64,000 nucleotides of DNA, taken from contig NZ_JAUORV010000002.1 in the NCBI RefSeq assembly GCF_030548205.1, positions 329,554 to 393,553 on the forward strand. The letters are read 5' to 3'. Shown here in pieces: positions 56,269 to 64,000 of this stretch. The stretch is from Aliiglaciecola sp. 3_MG-2023. GTDB taxonomy: Bacteria; Pseudomonadota; Gammaproteobacteria; Enterobacterales; Alteromonadaceae. Numbering within the stretch: position 1 is the first letter of the stretch; every line of letters begins with the position of its first letter. The notes beneath the pieces are model-generated. The model was not told where the DNA came from. It saw only the letters and a program-made list of their open reading frames with translations, and ran no database searches. The translations under genes were made by a program, and so were the position numbers.

Positions 56269-57123
56269 ATGAACCAAACTAGTTATGTCGGCAGGTTTGC
56301 ACCAAGTCCTTCTGGGCCTCTGCATATGGGTTCACTCGTCACGGCCCTTGGCAGTTTTTTACAAGCCAAAGTAAATAATGGCAAGTGGCTACTGCGTATT
56401 GACGATATTGATCCGCCTAGAATTCAAGCTGGCGCGATTGAAAATATTCAGGCCACGTTAATTGCCCATGGCTTGTTATGGGATAGCGACGCTATTTTTC
56501 AAAGCCAAAATAAGCTGAATTACGACACTATATTAAGCCAACTCCATAGCCAAAATTTGCTTTACCCATGTGAATGTACTCGTGGACAAATTAAGGCTAA
56601 AGGTGAATTCTATACTGGCACCTGCAGAGACAAAGCCCAGGTCAAGCCACCTTTTTCCTTACGTATAAAAAATCAATTTGAAATTTCCCAGATTAACGAC
56701 CGCCGGTTAGGGACACTCAAAGTCAATAACCAAGCAACCCAAGAAGATTTTATTGTGAAGCGCAAGGACGGTTTGTATGCATACCATCTCGCATCAGTGG
56801 CGGATGATATTCAGATGGGTATTACTGAAATTGTTAGGGGGGAGGATTTAATTACTGCAACGGCATGTCAATGGGCGTTATTTAAGACCTTAGGTAAGCC
56901 TGTACCAGGATGTTTGCATTTACCCTTAGTGACGTTTTCAGATGGGCGTAAATTTAGTAAACAAAACCATGCGCCGAGTTTAGATTTAGACAGGCCCGCG
57001 AAAAACCTTACTGAGGCTTTGGCTTATCTTAATTTAACCTTACCGAAGGCGCTTCAAAGCAATCAACAGGTAGACAAAATTCTGGCTTGGGCTACCCAAG
57101 CTTGGGCTGATTCACTTTCCTGA
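56269..57123 (+). CDS. gluQRS: Glutamyl-queuosine tRNA(Asp) synthetase
   Basis: This 284-residue truncated class I glutamyl-tRNA synthetase paralogue has FAPSPSGPLHMGSLVTALGSF (HIGH-like motif), zinc ligands in CECTRGQIKAKGEFYTGTC, LYAYHLASVADDIQMGITEIVRGEDLI, and the KMSKS equivalent KFSKQNH. It lacks the anticodon-binding domain. It glutamylates the queuosine base of tRNA-Asp. The position after dksA is conserved and often involves terminator control of its transcription. Confidence 0.97.
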   Translation: MNQTSYVGRFAPSPSGPLHMGSLVTALGSFLQAKVNNGKWLLRIDDIDPPRIQAGAIENIQATLIAHGLLWDSDAIFQSQNKLNYDTILSQLHSQNLLYPCECTRGQIKAKGEFYTGTCRDKAQVKPPFSLRIKNQFEISQINDRRLGTLKVNNQATQEDFIVKRKDGLYAYHLASVADDIQMGITEIVRGEDLITATACQWALFKTLGKPVPGCLHLPLVTFSDGRKFSKQNHAPSLDLDRPAKNLTEALAYLNLTLPKALQSNQQVDKILAWATQAWADSLS

Positions 57124-57397
57124 ACTAGATAATAATCATAGTCGTAATTTCGTTGCTACGTCATAATTATGTTGGTATCGCTATTACGAAACGGCCCTTA
57201 AACTGAAAAGAACGTTTCAAAATGTGGCGGGATTCTGCATTGTTTGCAAAGCAAAACAGGGATAATTTGTCACTGCCTGGTGCAGATGACACAAAATTAG
57301 CCATAACTTGCTATAGCAACAGATAGAAAATACTTTTCATCCAGTATATCATTGCGCGCCAATTAAAATAATTTGTGTTATCAGGAGCCAACGCATC

Positions 57398-58795
57398 ATT
57401 TCTCGAGTGATCAAAAAGGTCAAAAACGCTTTGACAAAAAACACGGAAGAATATCATTCGGATTTACTCAATCCGAAGGTTATCACTCGCGCTGAGCATG
57501 GCATTTCTAGAAAAGGCATCAGTGACAACGCTTTAAAAGTTTTGTATCGCTTAAATGGTGCTGGGTTCGATGCTTATTTAGTCGGCGGCTGTGTCCGCGA
57601 TCTGATTTTGGGATTACAACCCAAAGACTTCGATGTTGTTACCAATGCCACTCCTGATGAAGTAAAAGCCCTGTTTAGAAATTGTCGATTAATCGGTCGT
57701 CGCTTTCGCTTAGCCCATGTGGTTTTTGGTCGAGAAATCATTGAAGTGGCCACCTTTAGAGGCCATCACCAAAACAGCACCGATGAAAAAGGTAAAAAAG
57801 CTGCCGAAGTACTCGGTAAACAAAGTCAAGAAGGTCAAATTCTTAGAGATAATGTTTTTGGTAGCATTGAAGAAGATGCCGAGCGCCGTGACTTTACGGT
57901 CAATGCCATGTATTACCGGGTAACCGATTTTACGGTGACAGACTTTGCCAACGGGATGCAAGCGATTAAAGACAAACGTCTAGAGTTAATTGGCGATCCC
58001 GAAACCCGTTATCGTGAAGACCCGGTGAGAATGTTACGGGCGGTACGCTTTGCTGCCAAACTGAATATGCAAATCAGTCCAAAATCTGCCGAAGCAATAC
58101 ATCAATTGGGTAGTTTATTAAACAATATTCCCCCTGCCCGCCTGTTCGAGGAAGTCATTAAACTGTTTATTTCTGGGCAAGGGTTAAGAACCTTTGAATT
58201 AATGCAGGAATATGATCTTATTCAACCGCTTTTTCCACAGCTAGCGCCCCTGTTGAAAAGCAATGACAGCCGGGAAATTCAGTTTATTAGCAAAATGCTA
58301 ATGAACACGGATAATCGTATTAATACCGGTCAAAGAGTCACTCCGGCATTTATGTATGCCGCATTTCTGTGGTACCCAATTGAAGAGCACTGTCAAAAAC
58401 TGATGGACGAAGCCGGCTTGAATCATTTCGATGCATTTAATATCGCCGTTAACGACGTCCTGCACAGACAAATACAACGCATTATGATCCCCAAACGCTT
58501 TTCCAGCATGATGCGAGAAATCTGGTTATTGCAATTACGCTTGCCAAAGAGATTTGGGCGCAGAGCTTATCAAATGCTGGAACATGCTCGTTTTCGTGCA
58601 GCCTATGATTTCCTGCTCATCCGTGGTCAAATTGAGGGTGGAAAACTGCTTGAGCTAGCGGATTGGTGGACTGAATTTCAAGAGGTTTCTCCAGAACAAC
58701 GCAAACAAATGCTAACTAAGCTTAGGGAAGCGGAAGGCGGCCCAGCTCGTCGTTCTCGCCGTCGCCCGAAAAGAAAGAAACCCAGCGCTTCCTAA
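57398..58795 (+). CDS. pcnB: Poly(A) polymerase I, probable ATT start
   Basis: This 465-residue nucleotidyltransferase has the fold motif YLVGGCVRDLILGLQPKDFDVVTNATPDEVKALFRNCRLIGRRFRLAHVVFG and RRDFTVNAMYY. A YREDPVRMLRAVRFAAKL segment follows, and the C-terminus is basic (RRSRRRPKRKKPSAS). It adds poly(A) tails that promote RNA decay. The first ATG/GTG/TTG in frame is a GTG at 57407, 19 bases from the AGGAG at 57383-57387. An in-frame ATT at 57398 is spaced 10 bases from it and gives MSRV-, matching MFTRV- of the E. coli protein, which is known to start at AUU. The AUU start also gives the E. coli length. Confidence 0.95.
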   Translation: MSRVIKKVKNALTKNTEEYHSDLLNPKVITRAEHGISRKGISDNALKVLYRLNGAGFDAYLVGGCVRDLILGLQPKDFDVVTNATPDEVKALFRNCRLIGRRFRLAHVVFGREIIEVATFRGHHQNSTDEKGKKAAEVLGKQSQEGQILRDNVFGSIEEDAERRDFTVNAMYYRVTDFTVTDFANGMQAIKDKRLELIGDPETRYREDPVRMLRAVRFAAKLNMQISPKSAEAIHQLGSLLNNIPPARLFEEVIKLFISGQGLRTFELMQEYDLIQPLFPQLAPLLKSNDSREIQFISKMLMNTDNRINTGQRVTPAFMYAAFLWYPIEEHCQKLMDEAGLNHFDAFNIAVNDVLHRQIQRIMIPKRFSSMMREIWLLQLRLPKRFGRRAYQMLEHARFRAAYDFLLIRGQIEGGKLLELADWWTEFQEVSPEQRKQMLTKLREAEGGPARRSRRRPKRKKPSAS

Positions 58796-59301
58796 TGCAC
58801 CCCGTAACTAGCTACATAGGTTTGGGCAGTAATTTGGCCAAACCTGACCAGCAATTGCAAGAGGCGTTGCGGGCAATTCACGAACTGAAAGACACTCATG
58901 TAACACAATGTTCTAGTTTTTATGCAAGCAAACCTATGGGTCCCCAAGATCAGCCAGATTATGTGAATGCCGTTGTCGAAATAGCCACAAAGCTGTCTGC
59001 CGAAGACTTACTCTCACAATTACAGGCAATTGAACAGACCCATGGACGCCAACGAAAATCCGAACGTTGGGGGCCTAGAACCTTAGATTTAGATATTATT
59101 TTGTACGGCAATGAGCAAATCCAAAGCAACGATTTGGTTGTGCCCCATTACGGAATGAAAACACGAGAGTTTGTACTTTATCCGTTACGTGAGATAGCCC
59201 CTGAACTCGTGTTACCATGTGGCGATTCTTTAGTTTCTGTATTAAAAAGTGTCCCTAAAAATGGCCTTGAAGTGATCAGAAAGGATGTGACTTGGAAATA
59301 A
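58795..59301 (+). CDS. folK: 6-hydroxymethyl-7,8-dihydropterin pyrophosphokinase
   Basis: This 168-residue protein has TSYIGLGSNLAKPDQQLQEAL, then YVNAVVEIAT, and the HPPK signature RKSERWGPRTLDLDIILYG with the Mg-binding Asp pair. It transfers pyrophosphate from ATP to the pterin in folate synthesis. Its ATG overlaps the last base of the pcnB stop, so the two are coupled. Confidence 0.98.
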   Translation: MHPVTSYIGLGSNLAKPDQQLQEALRAIHELKDTHVTQCSSFYASKPMGPQDQPDYVNAVVEIATKLSAEDLLSQLQAIEQTHGRQRKSERWGPRTLDLDIILYGNEQIQSNDLVVPHYGMKTREFVLYPLREIAPELVLPCGDSLVSVLKSVPKNGLEVIRKDVTWK

Positions 59302-59303
59302 AT

Positions 59304-59338
59304 AAAAGTGAGCAAGCTTCTAACTTTGTTGCACTTTT
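59304..59338 (+). terminator. Possible hairpin between folK and panB
   Basis: The stem AAAAGTG-AGCAA / TTG-CACTTTT (with small internal asymmetry) is followed by only a few T. It may give partial termination. Confidence 0.4.
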
Positions 59339-59360
59339 CAGTTAGCAGAAGGTGATTAAT

Positions 59361-60158
59361 ATGACTAAGAAAGTAACTACGTCAACCTTGTTTAAAATGA
59401 AACAAGATAAACAAAAAATTACAGCGCTAACAGCTTATGACGCTAGCTTCGCCAAGCTATTTGATGAGCAAGGGATTGATGTGATTTTAATTGGTGATTC
59501 TTTAGGAATGGTGCTACAAGGTTGCGATGACACCTTATCCGTTACAATAGAAGATATCGCCTATCATACCGCATCTGTTCGCAAAGGCACCGAACGCGCT
59601 TTTGTCATCGCCGATATGCCTTTTATGAGCTACGCCACACCAGAACAAACATATACTAACGCAGCTAAGCTGATGGCAGCGGGCGCGAGTATGGTGAAAG
59701 TTGAAGGCGGTGATTGGCTACTCGAGTCGATTAAAGGCCTCAATTTACGCGGCGTGCCCGTGTGCGGGCATTTAGGACTTACTCCCCAGTCTGTTCACGT
59801 TTTTGGTGGCTTCAAAGTCCAGGGTCGCGAAGACTTACAAGCAGAACAACTTTTTGAACAAGCGGAGGCCTTGGCTCATGCTGGTGTGCAATTGCTAGTT
59901 TTAGAGTGTGTCCCATCCTCTTTAGCTGAAAAAATTAGCAAGGCAATTAATATTCCTGTCATTGGTATAGGCGCAGGCGTACATACCGACGGACAAATCT
60001 TAGTCATGCATGACATGTTTGGTGTGAGCGCCAATTATATGCCTAAATTTTCTAAAAACTATTTGGAAATCACAGGGGATATGCGCGAAGCTGTAAAATC
60101 CTATATTGAAGAAGTTCAAAATGGCGTCTTCCCTGGCCCCGAGCATAGCTTTAACTAA
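59361..60158 (+). CDS. panB: 3-methyl-2-oxobutanoate hydroxymethyltransferase
   Basis: This protein of about 265 residues has [52 protein letters not shown] and [25 protein letters not shown]. It also has [23 protein letters not shown] and [22 protein letters not shown], all diagnostic of PanB. It makes ketopantoate from ketoisovalerate. The ATG at 59361 follows AGAAGG and matches the family length. It precedes panC. Confidence 0.98.
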   Translation: MTKKVTTSTLFKMKQDKQKITALTAYDASFAKLFDEQGIDVILIGDSLGMVLQGCDDTLSVTIEDIAYHTASVRKGTERAFVIADMPFMSYATPEQTYTNAAKLMAAGASMVKVEGGDWLLESIKGLNLRGVPVCGHLGLTPQSVHVFGGFKVQGREDLQAEQLFEQAEALAHAGVQLLVLECVPSSLAEKISKAINIPVIGIGAGVHTDGQILVMHDMFGVSANYMPKFSKNYLEITGDMREAVKSYIEEVQNGVFPGPEHSFN

Positions 60159-60183
60159 TCGCTAAGAATACACAGGACAAATT

Positions 60184-61035
60184 ATGCAACAAATTAGTGA
60201 TATAACTCCCTTAAGAGAAATACGTAGGAAGTGGCAAAACGATGGTAAAACCATTGCTTTTGTACCTACCATGGGGAATTTACATAAAGGACATTTACAC
60301 CTAGTTGAGCAAGCAAAAGAACACGCAGACATTGTAGTGGTCTCAATTTTTGTGAATCCTTTGCAATTCGGACCAGATGAAGATTTAGCCTCATATCCTC
60401 GCACCATGGAGCAGGATATGGCGGCATTGGAAGCCTTGGGTGTGGATGTTCTTTTCACCCCAAAAGCGGATGATATATACTCCCGGGGATTGGAAAAGCA
60501 AACCTTTGTAGAAGTACCAGGGTTATCCTATATGATTTGTGGTGCGAGTCGCCCTGGGCATTTTCGTGGAGTAGCCACCATAGTATGTAAATTATTTAAT
60601 ATGGTGCAGCCGAATATGGCTTTTTTTGGTGAAAAGGACTTTCAGCAATTACAAGTTATCAAAGCCATGGTGACAGATTTATCAATGAACCTGCAAATCT
60701 TTGGTGTGCCTACGGTGCGAGAGCATGACGGCTTAGCTATGTCGTCACGAAATAACTATTTAACTGAGTCTGAACGACAAAAAGCGCCCGCTTTGTATAG
60801 TTGCTTACAGAAATTGAGTGAAAACATTCAGTTGGGGCGACGAGATTTCAGTCGTTTAATTCATCAATCAACTGAAGAGTTAGCCGAAGCAGGTTTCACC
60901 GTCGATTATATCGACATTCGTTCAGTAGAATCCTTGTTAAGCCCGGGACATGAAGAAACAGAGTTAGTAATTTTAGGCGCCGCATTCTTAGGCAAAACCC
61001 GTTTGATTGATAATATTCAGGTAACCCTAGAATAG
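60184..61035 (+). CDS. panC: Pantothenate synthetase
   Basis: This 283-residue protein has the HIGH-type motif [49 protein letters not shown] and [41 protein letters not shown] is the KMSKS equivalent. It joins pantoate and beta-alanine using ATP. It lies 25 bases after panB; the beta-alanine supplier is the convergent decarboxylase gene that follows, not a panD. Confidence 0.98.
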   Translation: MQQISDITPLREIRRKWQNDGKTIAFVPTMGNLHKGHLHLVEQAKEHADIVVVSIFVNPLQFGPDEDLASYPRTMEQDMAALEALGVDVLFTPKADDIYSRGLEKQTFVEVPGLSYMICGASRPGHFRGVATIVCKLFNMVQPNMAFFGEKDFQQLQVIKAMVTDLSMNLQIFGVPTVREHDGLAMSSRNNYLTESERQKAPALYSCLQKLSENIQLGRRDFSRLIHQSTEELAEAGFTVDYIDIRSVESLLSPGHEETELVILGAAFLGKTRLIDNIQVTLE

Positions 61036-61042
61036 CTTAGTG

Positions 61043-62656
61043 CTAACCAACTGATCGTTTGGAATCCAGTAGAGCTTGATCCTCAAGCTCTTTCCAAACT
61101 TTAGTGCCTTTGGCAATCTGCACCTGTTCTTGCAAAATATTTTTCAAATCTTGATCCGTTGTTAATGGATTAGCGAGCACAACCCGAAATACAGTAAGTA
61201 ACCTTGAACCATAATTTTCAACGGTTAAACGGGTTCTAGACACAAAAGATTTACCGGCTTCACGCTGTTGCTTCTGAACAGCGACATTTAACCTATCTAG
61301 CATTTCACTCTCTATTTCACCCTGTGCGTCAGTGTGAGGGGGCTTTACACGATAGGTAAGCAGTGACAAGGTTGGCGCTGTGATGAGTTCAAAATACTCA
61401 TGTTGGTCTATTAGGGAAGCAAAACGTTGAGCTTTCTCGATACTTTGATCGATGAGCAATTCGTATCCTTCACGACCAAATATGTTAAATGCGGAATACA
61501 CCATCATTGCCATACCATTTCGGGAACCTTCTAAGGTTGTCGCCCCGAGATCTTTAGAGCCAGCACGCAATATGTATTGCGCATGATGTCGCACAGCGTT
61601 GCTGTCTTGCGGATTTTTGAATACCACTACACCTGCGCCCATGGGAACATACATTTGCTTGTGGGCGTCAAGGGTCACCGAATCTGCTCTATGGATACCC
61701 TTGAGTTTAACTTTATTGCGGTTAGAAAATAAGGTAGCGCCTCCCCAAGCCGCATCAACATGGAAATGGCATTGTAATTCTTTAGCAACATCAGCCAGTT
61801 CATCTAGGGGATCAACATGACCTGTTTCTGTGGTACCTGCAATCCCCACAATGGCTAATAACTTATTGCCCTGGCGTTCAAATTCCTGTCCTGTTGCTAA
61901 GGCTTTTTCGGGAGATAAGCGCTGGTTTAAACTATCCACTGTCAGCATTTGCTCACGTCCTAAACCTAAAACATCAACGGCTTTAGATAGAGAATAATGT
62001 CCTCGTTTAGAAGATAGTATGCCCATATTGGCATAGCCGTAATGTTTTAATCCTGCGGCTAAGCCTTGTTTCGCAACACCTCGAAAGCTTCCGTTCGGAG
62101 CCAAAGCTTTATTTCGGGCCACCCATAGGGCGGTAATATTTGCAATGGTTCCACCAGAGCAAAACGCCCCCAAAGAGTGTTTCGCACTGTGTAAGTGAGT
62201 TTGATAAAAGGCACTGGACTCACTGTAAACCAGTTCATGTAACATTCCGACAACTTGACGTTCTAGGGGCGTAAAGGCTTTTGAAGTCTCAATTTTGACT
62301 AAGTTTTGATTCAAGCCTACTAGCAGTTTTGCTAGGGGTAGATGGAAATAGGGTAACGCTGATGTCATATGCCCAATGAAGGTGGGTGCATAGGTATTAA
62401 CCGAGTTGGCAACGACTTTTTCTAGTAGCATTTCTGCGTGTGCAGAAACAAACTCTGGAGATTCGGGTACTTTGTATTCTTGAAAATTTTGCTCAATATC
62501 TTCCAGAGATTTAGCTGTGGTCACAACATGTTGCGATAGAAAATCCGACAGATTATCTGACAAATGCTCTTCTATTTGCGCAAGTTTGGAATCTTTACCC
62601 TCTGGCATGGTAAATACCCGGAACATGTGTTCCAAACTGGCTGTCGCTTTAACCAC
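61043..62656 (-). CDS. panP: Pyridoxal-dependent aspartate 1-decarboxylase PanP (non-PanD route to beta-alanine)
   Basis: This 537-residue group II PLP decarboxylase has FCSGGTIANITALWVARNKA, VGIAGTTETGHVDPLDELADVAKELQCHFHVDAAWGGATLFSN and the PLP-lysine segment SVTLDAHKQMYVPMGAGVVVF. The sequence and the position next to panC match the PanP family of Vibrio and Alteromonadales, which decarboxylates aspartate to beta-alanine. The start is a GTG at 62656 preceded by AAGGGG at about 9 bases. It is convergent with panB-panC, 7 bases between stops. Confidence 0.92.
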   Translation of the reverse strand: MVKATASLEHMFRVFTMPEGKDSKLAQIEEHLSDNLSDFLSQHVVTTAKSLEDIEQNFQEYKVPESPEFVSAHAEMLLEKVVANSVNTYAPTFIGHMTSALPYFHLPLAKLLVGLNQNLVKIETSKAFTPLERQVVGMLHELVYSESSAFYQTHLHSAKHSLGAFCSGGTIANITALWVARNKALAPNGSFRGVAKQGLAAGLKHYGYANMGILSSKRGHYSLSKAVDVLGLGREQMLTVDSLNQRLSPEKALATGQEFERQGNKLLAIVGIAGTTETGHVDPLDELADVAKELQCHFHVDAAWGGATLFSNRNKVKLKGIHRADSVTLDAHKQMYVPMGAGVVVFKNPQDSNAVRHHAQYILRAGSKDLGATTLEGSRNGMAMMVYSAFNIFGREGYELLIDQSIEKAQRFASLIDQHEYFELITAPTLSLLTYRVKPPHTDAQGEIESEMLDRLNVAVQKQQREAGKSFVSRTRLTVENYGSRLLTVFRVVLANPLTTDQDLKNILQEQVQIAKGTKVWKELEDQALLDSKRSVG

Positions 62657-62890
62657 TCGTTGTAACCCCTTGTGAAAACTTTCAGACGCGGACTTTAGCG
62701 CAAATCCGTCATATCGCCAAATTTTAAAACGAACTAAGTTAATAAAAAATACAGTTTTTTAACAAATCGCCAGAAGTTTCATTTTCTGAACTGAAAAAGT
62801 GATGCTATTGTTGTAAATCTGAGCAAAGATAAATTATGACTTAAAAATAAACGGACGCTCAGAGGACATAATGCTGTAACGAGGACACTT

Positions 62891-63601
62891 ATGCACATTA
62901 AAGAAGTCACGGATAATTTTAGTCTGGATAGAATCGTTCCTTTTTTTCAACCCATAATGGATATATCTCATGAAACGGTTTGGCGTTTTGAGTGTCTTGC
63001 CAGATTAGTGACGCCTGACGAGCAAACCTTTGTGCCAAGTGAATTCTTGCATATCATCGAACAACAAGCCTGTATTTCGCAATTAACGGAAACAATTTTA
63101 AATCGTAGTGCTAATTATTTTAGAGATCTTAATGCTGCCTGGAACATCAATATCAATGAACAAGATATGTTAAATCCAGACTTAATCCAAACCTTGGCGG
63201 AAGCCCTTCATGATTACCCGAATCCTAAACGGATTGGATTAGAATTGACGGCTGCGGTAGTACTTGAGAATGTGGATAGCTTTGAGACCTTCGCCGCTCA
63301 ATGTCGTGATTTAAATATTGCTATTTATATCGACCATTTTGGCGCTACACCTAGCAATATCAATAGTATCTTAAGCCTCCCCGTCAACGGTATAAAAATA
63401 GCCGGTGGGTTAATATCTCAGTTAATGGAAAATCAGCAAACCTACGAATTTGTTGAACATTTTACTAATTTAGCGAAACAAAAAGAAATTAGTGTTGTGG
63501 CCGTACATGTGGAAGATTGGGCAACCTTGGAAAAATTAAAAGAATTGGGGATTCAGTATGCCCAAGGCTATTACTTTAGTATGCCAAAACCCAACCTTTA
63601 A
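62891..63601 (+). CDS. Stand-alone, degenerate EAL domain protein
   Basis: This 236-residue protein covers a single EAL domain: FFQPIMDISHETVWRFECLARL, the Glu motif RIGLELTAAVVLENVDSF, IYIDHFGATPSNINSILSLPVNGIKIAGG and the terminal AQGYYFSMP. Several catalytic positions are changed: EAL reads ECL, the DDFG pair reads DHFG, and the KID motif reads KIA. It is probably inactive as a phosphodiesterase and may bind c-di-GMP or a protein instead. The start is an ATG at 62891, after GAGGACACTT. It is monocistronic and followed by the right REP array. Confidence 0.88.
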   Translation: MHIKEVTDNFSLDRIVPFFQPIMDISHETVWRFECLARLVTPDEQTFVPSEFLHIIEQQACISQLTETILNRSANYFRDLNAAWNININEQDMLNPDLIQTLAEALHDYPNPKRIGLELTAAVVLENVDSFETFAAQCRDLNIAIYIDHFGATPSNINSILSLPVNGIKIAGGLISQLMENQQTYEFVEHFTNLAKQKEISVVAVHVEDWATLEKLKELGIQYAQGYYFSMPKPNL

Positions 63602-63636
63602 GTCCTTATTCAACCACCTCCACAAAAATACTCCAT

Positions 63637-64000
63637 GTAGCATGGTCTTTAGACCATGGGTTTGTCGGGAATTGTCGCGGAGCGGTAGCATGGTCTTTAG
63701 GCCATGAGGCATTTCCTCGGGGCTAAAGCACCCGCCTACATGAAACCGATATGTATGTAACATGGTCTTTAGACCATGGGTTTATCGGGAATTGTCGCGG
63801 AGCGGTAACATGGTCTTCAGGCCATGAGGCATTTCCTCGGGGCTAAAGCACCCGCCTACAGGAAACCGATATGTATGTAACATGGTCTTTAGACCATGGG
63901 TTTGTCGGGAATTGTCGCGGAGTGGTAGCATGGTCTTTAGGCCATGAGGCATTTCCTCGGGGCTAAAGCACCCGCCTACATGAAACCGATATGTATGTAA
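63637..64000. repeat. Tandem array of 120-bp REP-containing units (right array), running off the window
   Basis: Three units start at 63641, 63761 and 63881 with exact 120-bp spacing and only a few substitutions between them. Each contains the near-perfect palindrome CATGGTCTTTAGACCATG, a type-A element (GTAG or GTAA plus CATGGTCTTTAGGCCATG, for example 63685-63706) and an inverted type-B element (for example 63718-63739, ending CCGCCTAC). These are the same two modules as in the array at 30353-30759. The third unit is complete at the last base, so the true copy number is unknown. Confidence 0.93.

Noticed and set aside
63637..64000. Possible CRISPR or insertion-sequence end
   Set aside because: Whole 120-bp units repeat with no variable spacers, and no transposase frame is visible.

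Overview
The window looks like chromosomal DNA of a marine gammaproteobacterium of the Alteromonadales (Alteromonas/Glaciecola/Paraglaciecola-like). The evidence is the low-to-mid GC content, the gene orders tatABC-x-tatD, ubiE-ubiJ-ubiB, rpmE/priA-ftsN-hslVU, metJ/metF, rsmD/ftsYEX-rpoH and dksA-gluQRS-pcnB-folK-panB-panC, and the protein similarities I recognise from memory. No search was run, so the genus is an inference. No rRNA, tRNA, CRISPR array, prophage or insertion sequence was seen.

Layout. 1-3.1 kb: the Tat operon on the minus strand with a tat-linked periplasmic protein, TatD, and the first codons of a membrane signalling protein cut by the window edge. 3.2-7 kb: an orphan envelope protein, a glutathionyl-hydroquinone reductase, and an AcuI/YhdH reductase with its TetR regulator and two matching operators. 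7.1-14.6 kb: ubiE-ubiJ-ubiB, a 3-methyladenine glycosylase, oligopeptidase A and glutathione reductase. 14.7-19.3 kb: a BarA-like hybrid histidine kinase and a REC-GGDEF diguanylate cyclase. 19.3-26.5 kb: the least ordinary part, a plus-strand series encoding an ECF-type sigma factor, a membrane anti-sigma-like protein, an animal-type haem peroxidase homologue, an unknown 159-residue protein and a large TPR-CHAT (caspase-like) protein. A REC-DUF3369-HD-GYP phosphodiesterase follows. 28-44.4 kb: housekeeping genes (hslVU with a near-consensus sigma-32 promoter, ftsN, priA, rpmE, a short malic enzyme, HMG-CoA reductase, metJ/metF with met boxes, yihY, dtd, a GNAT-thioesterase fusion). 44.5-52 kb: the ftsY-ftsE-ftsX-rpoH block, interrupted by two tandem EAL-HDOD paralogues on the opposite strand. 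52-61 kb: yjaG, yhgN, pepB, sfsA, dksA, gluQRS, pcnB (probable ATT start), folK, panB, panC. 61-64 kb: a PLP-dependent aspartate decarboxylase (PanP type, replacing PanD), a degenerate stand-alone EAL protein, and a repeat array running off the window.

Two separate repeat arrays (about 30.35-30.76 kb and 63.64-64.0 kb) are built from the same two GTAG-headed imperfect palindromes, the hallmark of REP elements mobilised by RAYT transposases. The right array is an exact 120-bp tandem repeat.

The best candidate for an undescribed system is the sigma/anti-sigma/peroxidase/CHAT locus at 19.9-26.5 kb. It combines a stress-type regulator pair, a redox-type haem protein that has lost both haem-ester carboxylates, and a predicted exported protease of the caspase/separase-like CHAT family.
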